Positions 25,530 to 37,240 of a stretch of DNA of 51,399 nt are shown one piece after another (within the stretch, counting starts at the first letter, position 1; every line of letters begins with the position of its first letter). The position numbers and the translations under genes are program-made. The stretch lies in the NCBI GenBank assembly GCA_021781535.1, contig JAJXWO010000029.1, positions 1-51,399 on the forward strand, in the 5' to 3' direction. The notes under the pieces were generated by a model that made no database searches, had not been told where the DNA came from, and was given only the letters and a program-made list of their open reading frames with translations. The DNA comes from Deltaproteobacteria bacterium. Lineage in GTDB: Bacteria > Desulfobacterota > Desulfuromonadia > Geobacterales > Pseudopelobacteraceae.

Positions 25530-28500
25530 ATGTGATGCTCGTCTCCCAGTGCAGCAAACGGGCTCTGGATGAAACCCGCCGCATTCTGGACCAGTTTGCG
25601 GAACGCAAAGGCGAGCGCACCTGGCAGACCGCCATTACCCAGCAAGGTTTGACGACCCTGCGGAAGATGCTACGCAAAACGGCCAAGCGTAATACCGCCG
25701 TGGCTTGCCATTGGATAAAGTCCGCCAATCGCACCGAACTGCTCTGGATCGTCGGCAGCCTGAGTGCTTTCAACGAACAGGGCACGGTGCCGACCAACAG
25801 CACCGGGCGGGATATCCTCAGATCACAGCGTGAAAACCAGTGGCATACGGCGGAGGTTATAGCGCTGCTGGCGGCAATAGCCGGGCTTTTTCATGATTTT
25901 GGCAAGGCGAATGTGTTGTTTCAGGATAAGTTGCGCGGGAAAAGAAAAACCTATGAACCATATCGACATGAGTGGGTGTCGTTGCGGATGTTTGCGGCGT
26001 TTGTGGGAGGAATATCAGACCGGGAGTGGCTGGAGAAGTTGCGCACTATTGGTGAGGGGGATGAGAAAGGGCTGTTGGAGCGGTTGCTCAAGGATGGCGG
26101 AGGCACCTTCACGAATCCGTTTGAACCACTGCCGCTGCTGGCGCGGACTATTGCCTGGCTTATTGTTTCGCATCACCGTTTACCGGCTTATTCAAAGGGA
26201 GAGAATCCCCCAAAAACAGAATTTATCGATCAGTGGATGGACAAAAGTATAACGCCGGAATGGAATTCTCAGCGGTGGCAAACAGAGGAATGGTCTTCTG
26301 AGACGGTTCAAGACAACTGGAACGTTCTGGAAAACTTGCCACTGCACAGCAAAACCTGGTGTCGGAAAGCAAAGGAAATTGCGCACCGTGCGCTCAAATC
26401 GCATTCGCTGTTTGAGAATTCATGGCTGGAGCAGCGTTTTACGGCACACCTTGCCCGTCTTGCTTTGATGCTGGCTGACCACCATTACTCATCGTTACCG
26501 GCAACAGGGAAATGGCAGGATAGCCTGTATTCTGCCTACGCCAATACCGATCCAAAGACCAAACAACGGAAACAGCAACTTGATGAGCATACTATTGGCG
26601 TGTCTCACAACGCCTTTCTCATGGCAACCAGCCTGCCAAAGTTGCGTAATACGCTCCCTTCAATTACCCGCCACAAAGATTTCAAAAGACGCAGCCAAGA
26701 GGAACGGTTCCGTTGGCAGGATAAATCGTACGACCTGGCGTGTGGAATTCGAGACCGGTCAAAAGACCAGGGTTTTTTCGGCGTAAATATGGCGTCAACC
26801 GGGTGCGGTAAAACTTTTGCCAATGCCAGAATTATGTATGGTTTGGCCGATGAAAAACTTGGCTGTCGCTTTAGTATCGCCCTGGGATTACGTGCCTTGA
26901 CCCTACAAACCGGTGATGCGCTGCGGGATAGGTTGCATCTTGACTATGATGATCTGGCGGTGTTGATTGGCTCTCAAGCGGTGTTACAGCTGCATGAACT
27001 GCGAGAAGAAAAGCAGGAACCAATAATGGCAGATAACGGCAGCGAATCAGCGGAATCATTATTTGCCGAGCACCAGTATGTGCGTTATGACGGCACTCTC
27101 GATGATGGTCGTTTGAGCCAGTGGTTAAGCGAATCGCCAACGCTCTTGAAGATGCTCAGTGCCCCGCTGCTGGTCAGTACCATCGATCACTTGATACCCG
27201 CCACTGAAGGGGCGCGTGGCGGCAAACAGATTGCCCCCATGCTGCGCTTGATGACTGCTGATTTAGTGCTGGATGAGCCGGATGATTTTGATCTGGCTGA
27301 CCTGCCCGCTTTGTGCCGCCTGGTGAACTGGGCTGGCATGCTCGGTTCGCGGGTGTTGCTCTCATCCGCCACTTTGCCACCTTCACTTGTCAGTGCGCTG
27401 TTCGATGCCTATCAGGCTGGCCGCGCCGATTATCAGAAAGCCTGCGGTCAGCCGGATTTACCGGTCAATGTCTGCTGCGCCTGGTTCGATGAATTTTGCG
27501 TGGCGCAAAGTGATCATGCCCTGCGTGATAGCTTCAAAACGGCTCATGCCGAATTTGTAGAGAAGCGCATCAGCAAATTGAAGCCTTTGCCTGCCTTACG
27601 CCTGGCAGATCTTATTCCGGTGATTAACTCATCCGGTGATGTGCAAGGTGCGCTGCAAGCCATGTTGAGGGCTTTTGTTGAAACGATGCCAAAATTGCAT
27701 CAGCAACATCATCAACAGCATGCAAACGGAACACAGGTGTCGCTCGGTCTGATCCGTATGGCCAATATCAAGCCACTGGTGGCTGTGGCAAAGCAATTGA
27801 TGAATATTTCTCCGCCAGCCGGGTATCAGATTCACTATTGCGTGTATCACAGCCAGCATCCTCTGGCGGTGCGTTCATATATGGAAGAGCGTCTTGATGC
27901 GGCGCTGATGCGCGATCCAGATCATCCTGAAAAACTCTGGGAAATCCCTGAAATAAAGGCGGCATTAAAGCAAAACTCCATACAAAACCATCTGTTTGTC
28001 GTGCTGGCTACCTCGGTTGCCGAAGTGGGCCGCGACCATGACTACGACTGGGCCATTGCCGAACCCAGCTCGATGCGTTCATTGATCCAATTGGCAGGTC
28101 GTATCCAGCGTCACCGTCAACAACAACCGCAAAGCCCAAATCTGCTGGTGTTGTCGAAAAACTTCAAGGCGTTAAAAGGTGAAGAGCTTGCTTATTGCAG
28201 ACCGGGCTTTGAGTCGGCGGAACAGAAATTGTCCAACCATGATTTGAATGAGTTGCTTACGCCTGATCAATATCAGACGATTAGTGCCATCCCGCGTATT
28301 CAAGAACCGAGCGGCTTGAAACCGCAGACTCAATACACAAATCTTGTTGAATTGGAACATGCCTGTTTGGTGCGCACGTTATTTGGCAGAAAAGATAAAG
28401 TCGATCTTTCCGCCAAATTGTGGTGGCAAAAACAGCCGACCTGGTGCGGGCAATTGCAATATTTACAACCGTTCCGAAAAGCATCTCCTGACCAGTCATA

Positions 28501-28810
28501 TTATCTTTGTCTGGATGAGGAAGGTGATACGCCACGCTTTGCCGAACTGGATGTGAACCAACCACCAAAAAATGGTCTGCCTGCCATGAAAGACAGTGGC
28601 GATTTTGTACATAAATCCCTCGCTATCGCCCAAGATGTAAGGCTTTGGCTAAATCTTGAAACCTGGTTTATTTATCAGCGGTTGGCGGAAAAGTGTGACA
28701 TGGAGCTTCAGGAGGTTAGTGCGCGTTTCGGTGAGGTCCGTTTGAAGACAAGAACCAGCAATCGCTGGAATTATCATCCGATACTGGGGGTGTTTGAAGA
28801 GTTAGATTGA
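25526..28810 (+). CDS. cas3: Cas2-Cas3 fusion nuclease-helicase, type I-F
   Basis: This 1094-residue protein joins a Cas2 domain (about 1-95), used with Cas1 in spacer acquisition, to Cas3, the nuclease-helicase that is recruited by the Csy complex and degrades target DNA. The HD nuclease has His123-Asp124 in LFHDFGK and a further His in PYRHEWVS and SHHRLP. The helicase has Walker A STGCGKT (about 422-430), a Walker B-like VLDEPDDFD (about 580), motif III SSATLPP and a motif VI-like QLAGRIQRHR. The Cas2-Cas3 fusion is specific for type I-F. All of these motifs are intact, so interference activity is expected. Confidence 0.96.
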   Translation: MNVMLVSQCSKRALDETRRILDQFAERKGERTWQTAITQQGLTTLRKMLRKTAKRNTAVACHWIKSANRTELLWIVGSLSAFNEQGTVPTNSTGRDILRSQRENQWHTAEVIALLAAIAGLFHDFGKANVLFQDKLRGKRKTYEPYRHEWVSLRMFAAFVGGISDREWLEKLRTIGEGDEKGLLERLLKDGGGTFTNPFEPLPLLARTIAWLIVSHHRLPAYSKGENPPKTEFIDQWMDKSITPEWNSQRWQTEEWSSETVQDNWNVLENLPLHSKTWCRKAKEIAHRALKSHSLFENSWLEQRFTAHLARLALMLADHHYSSLPATGKWQDSLYSAYANTDPKTKQRKQQLDEHTIGVSHNAFLMATSLPKLRNTLPSITRHKDFKRRSQEERFRWQDKSYDLACGIRDRSKDQGFFGVNMASTGCGKTFANARIMYGLADEKLGCRFSIALGLRALTLQTGDALRDRLHLDYDDLAVLIGSQAVLQLHELREEKQEPIMADNGSESAESLFAEHQYVRYDGTLDDGRLSQWLSESPTLLKMLSAPLLVSTIDHLIPATEGARGGKQIAPMLRLMTADLVLDEPDDFDLADLPALCRLVNWAGMLGSRVLLSSATLPPSLVSALFDAYQAGRADYQKACGQPDLPVNVCCAWFDEFCVAQSDHALRDSFKTAHAEFVEKRISKLKPLPALRLADLIPVINSSGDVQGALQAMLRAFVETMPKLHQQHHQQHANGTQVSLGLIRMANIKPLVAVAKQLMNISPPAGYQIHYCVYHSQHPLAVRSYMEERLDAALMRDPDHPEKLWEIPEIKAALKQNSIQNHLFVVLATSVAEVGRDHDYDWAIAEPSSMRSLIQLAGRIQRHRQQQPQSPNLLVLSKNFKALKGEELAYCRPGFESAEQKLSNHDLNELLTPDQYQTISAIPRIQEPSGLKPQTQYTNLVELEHACLVRTLFGRKDKVDLSAKLWWQKQPTWCGQLQYLQPFRKASPDQSYYLCLDEEGDTPRFAELDVNQPPKNGLPAMKDSGDFVHKSLAIAQDVRLWLNLETWFIYQRLAEKCDMELQEVSARFGEVRLKTRTSNRWNYHPILGVFEELD

Positions 28811-28839
28811 GATTGAATCAAATAACAAAAGGAGGAGTC

Positions 28840-30195
28840 ATGGAATATGAGGGGCTGGCGGGAGTGATTGCGGATTACATAAATGATCGCAAACGGCAAA
28901 AGATGGAACCGATTGAGAAGGCTGCTGAAAAATTGGCCAAGGAATCAATTGACGATTCAGAGGATTCGTTAAAACAGCTTGAATTGGATACACAACTTAA
29001 AAACATTGAAGAAAATTTTGTGTTTTACCGCTGGCTGACTGATGCGGCCAATCGTGCAAAGCAGATCAGTCTTGCTACTCATGCTATCAAGTTTACCCAT
29101 GCTGATGCCAGAGGGAGCAGTGTGTTGGCTCTGGATAAAGACAAAATTGCAGGGCCTTACCTGACAACGGCAACGCTAAAGAAGCCGGAAGTGGATGCTG
29201 TGGGAAATGCTGCGGCTTTGGACGTGGCAAAACTGCTGCAGCTTGAGTTTGCTGGTGAATCGTTGGCGGTATGCCTGAAGCGTGGCGATAGAAGCGCTTT
29301 GGCGGTCTTTTCGCAAAATGAGGCACAACTTGAAGAGTGGGTGCGTGGTTTCAAGTTGGCACTGGCCGATAAATCGCTCAAATCTCACGCCTTGGCCAAG
29401 CAGTTATATTTTCCTATTGGTGAGCAACGATACAACCTGTTGAGCCCACTATTTTCTTCCTCAATGGCTCAAGAAATTTACCAACGTATTATCGCTTGCC
29501 GCTTCGGCGAGGAAGCCAAAATTATTCGCGATGCAAAGAAAACCGGGAAGTATCTGGACAAGCAGCATGTAAGTTACTTGAACATAGCGATGCAAAATTT
29601 TGGTGGCTCTAATCCCCAGAATATTTCGCAATTGAATAGTAAAAGTAGCCGAGGCGGAAAGTCGTTTCTCTTCTCCAGCTCCCCACCTTTATGGGAATCA
29701 GAGGCTAAACCGCCCATCAATAGCACGTCGATTTTCAGCGGAGAATTCGACCGTCGAGCATGGCGACAAGCTCGGAATTTACAGCAATATTTATTGAGCA
29801 TACAGAATCGCGACAGCACCATGAACATCCGCAAAAAAATGACAGCTTATCTGGACGAACTGGTTGACACGTTTTTTAACTATGCCGCTGAGGTACAGAA
29901 CTTGACGCAGTTTGCCGGATGGAGCGTTTCATCTGATCTCAAACGTGAACAGCAGTTGTGGCTTGATCCCTATCGAAATGACCCGCAGTTCCAGCAAGAA
30001 CGGGCAACTGGTGACTGGCAGATACGAATTTCCGATGATTTTGCATTCTGGCTGAAGCGCAGGTTAAAACATGAACAATTGGTGTTTGGAGAAGTTGAAC
30101 ATCAGGAATGGCTGCGCTTGCTGAACCGCCGGTTACGCCTGTTAAGCAGCAGGTTGAGCGAGTTTGAAGCTGATCTGCCGGAGGTGACGTTATGA
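28840..30195 (+). CDS. csy1: Type I-F Cascade large subunit Csy1 (Cas8f)
   Basis: Csy1 pairs with Csy2 at the 5' end of the crRNA and recognises the double-stranded PAM of the target. The 451-residue protein has the conserved central part with SYLNIAMQNFGGSNPQNIS and RGGKSFLFSSSPP, and a basic, tryptophan-rich C-terminal helical part (WLDPYRND, WLKRRLKHEQ). The frame is open from 28807, but the ATG at 28840 has a strong GGAGGA site just upstream and gives the usual length. It overlaps csy2 by four bases. Confidence 0.94.
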   Translation: MEYEGLAGVIADYINDRKRQKMEPIEKAAEKLAKESIDDSEDSLKQLELDTQLKNIEENFVFYRWLTDAANRAKQISLATHAIKFTHADARGSSVLALDKDKIAGPYLTTATLKKPEVDAVGNAAALDVAKLLQLEFAGESLAVCLKRGDRSALAVFSQNEAQLEEWVRGFKLALADKSLKSHALAKQLYFPIGEQRYNLLSPLFSSSMAQEIYQRIIACRFGEEAKIIRDAKKTGKYLDKQHVSYLNIAMQNFGGSNPQNISQLNSKSSRGGKSFLFSSSPPLWESEAKPPINSTSIFSGEFDRRAWRQARNLQQYLLSIQNRDSTMNIRKKMTAYLDELVDTFFNYAAEVQNLTQFAGWSVSSDLKREQQLWLDPYRNDPQFQQERATGDWQIRISDDFAFWLKRRLKHEQLVFGEVEHQEWLRLLNRRLRLLSSRLSEFEADLPEVTL

Positions 30196-31175
30196 GTTCG
30201 CTTATTATTCTGCGCCATGTACAGGTTGAAAACGCCAACGCCATTGCCGGTTTTACCTACGGCTTCCCCGGCATTAGCAACTTTCTCGGTTACACTCATG
30301 CGCTGTCCCGTAAGTTGCAAGCCAGTCATGGCCTTACTCTGGATGGTTGCGGAGTCATTTGTCATCACCATCAGGTGCAATGCTATCAGCCCGATGGTCG
30401 TGGTGATCATGTTTTTGCACAGTCACGCAACCCACTGACGAAAGAGGGGGAAACATCACCAATAATTGAAGAGGGCAGGATGCAGTTGACCGTGTCGCTG
30501 GTGCTGGAATGCAATGGCCTTATCGCCAACGGAGATTTTGGCATTGCCGGGTTGAAGCGGCATCTTGAGCTGTTGTGCCCGACCATGCGTCTGGCAGGTG
30601 GCACAATTACAGCCATCAGGCAGGTTGACATTGTTGCAATGCCCGAAGCGCCGGACGAATTGGCACGTTTCAACCGTCGTCAGTTGCGTCGTCTACTGCC
30701 TGGATTTACTCTGCTTGATCGTACTCATTTGCTGGCGGAGCGCTTTGGAACAATGCAGGCCGAAAACCCCGAAGCGGAATTATTGGATGCCTGGCTTGAT
30801 TTTGTTGCCCTGAAAGCGGCGGCAGAACCGATCTTGGTGGAAGGGGAAGAGTTGAATGAGAGCACCAAAGCCAACTGGCGTTATCTTTCCAAACATTATG
30901 GCGGCTGGCTGGTGCCGATTACCTCTGGCTATCGTGCTATTTCGCCGCTCTATCAGGCTGGCGAGGTAGCAAACAGTCGCGACAATCAGACGCCTTTTGC
31001 CTTTACAGAATCGGTGTATGGCATTGGCGAATGGTGCAGCCCACACCGCCTGAAATCTATTGAACAGCTATTCTGGCGGTATCATTATCAAGAACAGGAT
31101 GGCTGGTATTTGTGCAAAAACAATTCACAACTGGCTGAAGATATTGAAGACCAAGAAGAAGATTTTGACTACTAA
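30192..31175 (+). CDS. csy2: Type I-F Cascade subunit Csy2 (Cas5f)
   Basis: Csy2 is the Cas5-type subunit that holds the 8-base 5' handle of the crRNA together with Csy1. The 327-residue protein shows the family start LIILRHVQVENANAIAGF, TYGFPGISNFLGYTHALSRKL, and the central LAGGTI and WRYLSKHYGGWLVPI segments. It starts at an ATG that overlaps the csy1 stop by four bases. Length and order match other I-F operons. Confidence 0.95.
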   Translation: MSSLIILRHVQVENANAIAGFTYGFPGISNFLGYTHALSRKLQASHGLTLDGCGVICHHHQVQCYQPDGRGDHVFAQSRNPLTKEGETSPIIEEGRMQLTVSLVLECNGLIANGDFGIAGLKRHLELLCPTMRLAGGTITAIRQVDIVAMPEAPDELARFNRRQLRRLLPGFTLLDRTHLLAERFGTMQAENPEAELLDAWLDFVALKAAAEPILVEGEELNESTKANWRYLSKHYGGWLVPITSGYRAISPLYQAGEVANSRDNQTPFAFTESVYGIGEWCSPHRLKSIEQLFWRYHYQEQDGWYLCKNNSQLAEDIEDQEEDFDY

Positions 31176-31199
31176 CTCACAATAGGGAGGATTCACGCA

Positions 31200-32219
31200 A
31201 TGGCAAAAGAAATCAAGACAGCATCGGTACTGGCATTTGAACGTAAACTGGCAAATTCAGACGCCGTCATGTCCGCAGGGAATTGGGCTGACAGGGGTAA
31301 AACTGACGGGTGGAACGCGATTCAGTTAAATGAAAAATCTGTGCGCGGTACAATCTCTAACCGTTTCAAAGCTGCAGAAGTGAGTGATCCGACAAAAATG
31401 GATGCAAAGATTCAAAATGCGAATATCCAAACGGTTGATGTCGCGGCGCTCCCTTTTGATGCTGATACGTTACGGGTTACTTTCACATTACGAGTGTTAG
31501 GTGACCTGGTTACACCTTCTGCCTGCAATGACCCTGATTATCAAGCAAAGTTGGTTGGCAAGATCAACGGCTATATTGAACAGTATGCTTTTACGGAATT
31601 AGCGAACCGTTACGCTGAAAATATTGCCAATGGTCGTTTTTTGTGGCGCAACCGTGTCGGAGCCGAGAAGGTGGAATTACAGGTAACGCACGAACAGGAA
31701 ACATGGACATTTGATAGCCACAGCTTTGATTTGCGGAGCTTTTCAGCGCCGTCAGGCGATCTGGTTAAATTGGCAGAGGTAATCCGCCAGGGTCTGTTGG
31801 GTAACAAAGTTGCTTTTGTAACTGTCAATGCCTTTGTTTGTCTGGGCACAGGGCAGGAGGTGTTTCCATCACAAGAGATGGTGATGGGCGGTGGTAAGGG
31901 TGATAAGAGCAAATTTTTGTATCATTTGAATGGTGTTGCAGCCATGCATTCCCAGAAGATAGGCAATGCTCTGCGTACCATTGATACCTGGTATCCGAAT
32001 GTCGCTGAATTCGGCCCCATCGCGGTTGAACCATACGGTTCCGTAACGAATCGTGGTAAGGCCTATCGCCAACCCACTGACAAAAAAGACTTTTATAACC
32101 TGTTTGACGCATGGGTTGAAAAGGACAAGGAACTTTCTGAGACTGAGCAACATTATGTTATTGCGACGCTGATTCGCGGTGGGGTGTTCGGCAAAACAGA
32201 TAAGAAAGAAAAGGAATAG
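31200..32219 (+). CDS. csy3: Type I-F Cascade backbone subunit Csy3 (Cas7f)
   Basis: Csy3 forms the six-copy backbone filament along the spacer part of the crRNA. The 339-residue protein has the family start [21 protein letters not shown], then [21 protein letters not shown] and [19 protein letters not shown]. The start has GGGAGG ten bases upstream, a strong site in keeping with the need for several copies of this subunit. It is 24 bases after csy2 and two bases before cas6f. Confidence 0.95.
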   Translation: MAKEIKTASVLAFERKLANSDAVMSAGNWADRGKTDGWNAIQLNEKSVRGTISNRFKAAEVSDPTKMDAKIQNANIQTVDVAALPFDADTLRVTFTLRVLGDLVTPSACNDPDYQAKLVGKINGYIEQYAFTELANRYAENIANGRFLWRNRVGAEKVELQVTHEQETWTFDSHSFDLRSFSAPSGDLVKLAEVIRQGLLGNKVAFVTVNAFVCLGTGQEVFPSQEMVMGGGKGDKSKFLYHLNGVAAMHSQKIGNALRTIDTWYPNVAEFGPIAVEPYGSVTNRGKAYRQPTDKKDFYNLFDAWVEKDKELSETEQHYVIATLIRGGVFGKTDKKEKE

Positions 32220-32221
32220 CG

Positions 32222-32776
32222 ATGAATAATTACATCGATATCAAGATTCTCCCCGACACAGAGTTTTCGTCCAGCCTGCTGATGAACGCACTGTTTGCCA
32301 AGCTTCACCGCGCAATGGTAGAAGCTGGTCACAGCGAGGTTGGCGTCAGTTTTCCGCAGGCGCAAAAGACTTTGGGTGACACTGTCCGTTTGCATGGCAG
32401 CCAGGGCGCTCTTGAGAGGCTTATGGCGATTGGCTGGCTGAAAGGTTTGACTGATTATACTTGTGTCACGGCGATAACAGCGGTGCCGGGCAACTGCAAA
32501 CATAGGGTTGTGAAGCGTGTGCAGGCAAAAAGCTGTGTCGAGCGGATGTATCGCCGCTCTGTCAAGAAAGGGTGGCTGACCGCCGAGGAGGCCGAGACAA
32601 GGATGAACGCTGGTAAGGATCAACAGCTCAAGCTTCCTTTTGTTCAGCTTAAAAGCCGTTCTACCGAGCAATCATTTAGGCTGTTTATCCAGCAAGGTAA
32701 AATTTTAGATTCTCCAGTGGCCGGTGAATTTTCTGCTTATGGGGTAAGTGACGTGGCCACGATACCCTGGTTTTGA
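32222..32776 (+). CDS. cas6f: CRISPR RNA endonuclease Cas6f (Csy4)
   Basis: Cas6f cuts the long CRISPR transcript at the 3' base of each repeat hairpin and stays bound to it. The 184-residue protein keeps the catalytic His29 (FAKLHRAM), a Ser/Thr at 147-148 (RSTEQSFRLFI) and Tyr173 near the C-terminus (FSAYGVSDVATIPWF). An arginine-rich helix (ERMYRRSVKKGW) should bind the major groove of the hairpin. Numbering agrees with the well-studied Pseudomonas protein to within a few residues. It is the last cas gene and lies 128 bases before the first repeat. Confidence 0.95.
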   Translation: MNNYIDIKILPDTEFSSSLLMNALFAKLHRAMVEAGHSEVGVSFPQAQKTLGDTVRLHGSQGALERLMAIGWLKGLTDYTCVTAITAVPGNCKHRVVKRVQAKSCVERMYRRSVKKGWLTAEEAETRMNAGKDQQLKLPFVQLKSRSTEQSFRLFIQQGKILDSPVAGEFSAYGVSDVATIPWF

Positions 32777-32904
32777 CCCTCTTTTTTATGTGCTTTGTAA
32801 GTAGCTAATTTATAAAAGATATTTTAATGGTCAGATAAGAGGGTAAAGATGCAAATCCGTTTGTTGGTTCAAGGATAACAAGCGATTAGACGCATTGTTT
32901 CACA
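32777..32904 (+). promoter_or_regulatory. CRISPR leader
   Basis: The 128 bases between the cas6f stop and the first repeat are AT-rich at the front (TAATTTATAAAAGATATTTTA) and contain no gene. The position at the 5' side of the repeats, with repeats oriented for transcription to the right, identifies this as the leader that carries the array promoter and the signal for new spacer insertion. I could not pick a convincing -35/-10 pair or an IHF site. Confidence 0.75.
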
Positions 32905-35874
32905 GTTCACTGCCGCACAGGCAGCTTAGAAAATGAAAACATCTTCTCCTGGCTGGATCGTCTCGTTCACTGCCGCACAGGCAGCTTAGAAATGGATAAG
33001 AGCACAGAGGACTTCGGTCTGGTTGTTCACTGCCGCACAGGCAGCTTAGAAATACTTCGACGGTTTGTACACCAGGTTGACTGCGTTCACTGCCGCACAG
33101 GCAGCTTAGAAACTGAAAGAATGGTTGTGGTTGTCTACCAGAGAGTTCACTGCCGCACAGGCAGCTTAGAAAAGACAGAGAACGTGGTTGATGATATGAG
33201 TAGAGTTCACTGCCGCACAGGCAGCTTAGAAAAGGTGGTAGACGAAGATGCTTGCCCGTGAGCCGTTCACTGCCGCACAGGCAGCTTAGAAAGCTTTGCT
33301 GATCTATCCGATGATGAACTTGAAGTTCACTGCCGCACAGGCAGCTTAGAAAATCTCGAACACCAGCTCTTTGCACGCATCGGAGTTCACTGCCGCACAG
33401 GCAGCTTAGAAAATACGTCACGATTGCACAAAATGTGGCAGAAAGTTCACTGCCGCACAGGCAGCTTAGAAATCGTACATTGTTCAGATTGAACGCCCAG
33501 ACACGTTCACTGCCGCACAGGCAGCTTAGAAATGCCAGGGAAGCCAGCACAACCCCCCGATAAAGTTCACTGCCGCACAGGCAGCTTAGAAAAGAAACGG
33601 AGCGGCACACCGATTTCGCAGTCAGTTCACTGCCGCACAGGCAGCTTAGAAAATGCAAAGTGCGCTGTCCGTCCGGTGGTCATCGTTCACTGCCGCACAG
33701 GCAGCTTAGAAAAGCGCGAGGGTGGCGGAGTATTTGACCGCACACGTTCACTGCCGCACAGGCAGCTTAGAAAATGGCAGGCATCCGGCCTCGGCCTTCC
33801 GCTCGGTTCACTGCCGCACAGGCAGCTTAGAAAATGATTTCCTTCGCTATCTCCTGAAATACTTCGTTCACTGCCGCACAGGCAGCTTAGAAAATGCCTG
33901 CAAGGGGAGAGGCTTGTTACCCTTGGTTCACTGCCGCACAGGCAGCTTAGAAACATACGCGTCGCCATTGTTGGGAGCGGTAATAGTTCACTGCCGCACA
34001 GGCAGCTTAGAAATTACGAAAAAAGTACGTCCATTCCGTCAGCGTGTTCACTGCCGCACAGGCAGCTTAGAAATCCCTTACAAGCTACTATGTCCGGTTC
34101 TTCCCGTTCACTGCCGCACAGGCAGCTTAGAAACGAAAACAACCGTTTTCAGTCAAAATCATAACGTTCACTGCCGCACAGGCAGCTTAGAAAGGTAGAT
34201 GTACCGTCAACAGTTTTATTACCAAGTTCACTGCCGCACAGGCAGCTTAGAAATCAATACAATCCTATTCCTGCTGGTACTGATAGTTCACTGCCGCACA
34301 GGCAGCTTAGAAAAGAATTGTTACGCCTTGCGGGACAGCAACGGCGTTCACTGCCGCACAGGCAGCTTAGAAAACGAAGCAATATTTTTAATGAACGTGA
34401 ATAAGGTTCACTGCCGCACAGGCAGCTTAGAAAAGATTGAGCGGTTGCTACAGCACCAGCAGCAGGTTCACTGCCGCACAGGCAGCTTAGAAATCAATAC
34501 AATCCTATTCCTTCTGGCACTGACAGTTCACTGCCGCACAGGCAGCTTAGAAAGACAAGGGCGACGCGTATGGTGATGGTAAAGAGTTCACTGCCGCACA
34601 GGCAGCTTAGAAAATCTACCGTTAAAACAAATGGTGATATTACTCGTTCACTGCCGCACAGGCAGCTTAGAAATGAAAGAAGCTTTTGAGGCTTCTATTC
34701 GTGAAGTTCACTGCCGCACAGGCAGCTTAGAAAAAATATGGCCGCCAACTTGTCAGTGTTCTATCGTTCACTGCCGCACAGGCAGCTTAGAAAGGAAATG
34801 GATGCAAACATGAAGGCCGTCCAGTGTTCACTGCCGCACAGGCAGCTTAGAAAATTGCCCGCGCGCAATCCGAGCCGTGGGAATGGTTCACTGCCGCACA
34901 GGCAGCTTAGAAAATCACCACCAGCAAGCGTGCCCCCGAATGGTGGTTCACTGCCGCACAGGCAGCTTAGAAAGGCTGCCGCCATCAGCGAAGCGGCAGC
35001 AATCCGTTCACTGCCGCACAGGCAGCTTAGAAATAATACCTGCTGGTTTTGCGTGGAGCGTAACAGTTCACTGCCGCACAGGCAGCTTAGAAACTGATCC
35101 GCCCCTACATAAAGCGACTGGAACCGTTCACTGCCGCACAGGCAGCTTAGAAACTGAGACGATTGAAGAAAAGCCGGGGTACAACGTTCACTGCCGCACA
35201 GGCAGCTTAGAAATAAAACGGCAGTAGGTGCTTTAATGCTCCCTCGTTCACTGCCGCACAGGCAGCTTAGAAATGGGGCTGTTTCTTCAGACGGCCAGCG
35301 GAGTGGTTCACTGCCGCACAGGCAGCTTAGAAAGTAAGGCTTCTTGGTTTTCGGATTCTCAGACAGTTCACTGCCGCACAGGCAGCTTAGAAACGGTCGT
35401 GCTGATCAGCAAGCAGAGCAGCAGTGTTCACTGCCGCACAGGCAGCTTAGAAAACCAATCTACAGTTCCAAGGTCAGAGCGCATGGTTCACTGCCGCACA
35501 GGCAGCTTAGAAAGTGAAGCTGGCACGCTTGCTGTACGCCCGTTCCGTTCACTGCCGCACAGGCAGCTTAGAAATCAGGCCAACGAGCTCGGTGACGGCA
35601 CCCTCTGTTCACTGCCGCACAGGCAGCTTAGAAAGTTACCGGCAACTCCGTCGCAAACACCCTCATGTTCACTGCCGCACAGGCAGCTTAGAAAACAAGA
35701 AGAATACACCGCTACCATGCCGGTAAGTTCACTGCCGCACAGGCAGCTTAGAAAAAGCAGCTCAAGGCGGACTGGAAAGACATCGAGTTCACTGCCGCAC
35801 AGGCAGCTTAGAAATGAAGAAGATCAAGTTTTAACGTTCCGTCAATGTTCACTGCCGCACAGGCAGCTTAGAAA
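32905..35874 (+). CRISPR. Type I-F CRISPR array, 50 repeats and 49 spacers
   Basis: The 28-base repeat occurs 50 times and all copies appear identical, including the last one. It begins GTTCA, then forms a hairpin with stem CTGCC/GGCAG (repeat positions 6-10 and 16-20) and loop GCACA, and ends with the 8-base handle CTTAGAAA. This is the I-F repeat type cut by Cas6f after position 20. Spacers are 32 bases long except spacers 14 and 44, which are 33. Repeat starts run at 60-base steps from 32905 to 33685, from 33746 to 35486, and from 35547 to 35847. The leader is on the left, so low-numbered spacers are the newest. Spacers 23 and 27 are near copies of each other. Confidence 0.99.
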
Positions 35875-36043
35875 AATAGGCGTACACGCAGATGATCGAC
35901 GGTTATGGTGCTCGTTATGCTTGGCAAATAAAAAATAGTGAAATTTTTATTTGATATTATCAATCCGGACTAAATGTATTCGTTCTTGCATTTCTTGTAG
36001 TTACTCTGCTATTCTTTTTCGCCGTTTTACACACTTGATATGA

Positions 36044-37108
<1,065 letters not shown>

Positions 37109-37158
37109 TTTTTCACCACTGGATCACTGAGAGCGCTAACGAGTGAAACTGCACGTAA

Positions 37159-37187
37159 ACGAGGGGGGGCACATTGTTCCCCCTCGT
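37159..37187 (+). terminator. Hairpin after mreB, possible terminator
   Basis: A 9-base GC-rich inverted repeat, ACGAGGGGG (37159-37167) and CCCCCTCGT (37179-37187), lies 50 bases after the mreB stop. No T run follows on the plus strand, so it may be a weak terminator or an mRNA-stabilising hairpin. Confidence 0.45.
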
Positions 37188-37240
37188 CCTGTGAAACGTT
37201 AATGTTCCGCGACTTTGTGATATAGAGCCTTTCAAGCCGT

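Noticed and set aside
32900..35938. Long open frames on both strands across the CRISPR array, giving proteins with a repeated 20-residue unit
   Set aside because: The repeat plus spacer is 60 bases, a multiple of three, and the repeat has no stop codon in some frames, so frames stay open by arithmetic. The variable parts are spacers, and the frames break at the two 33-base spacers.
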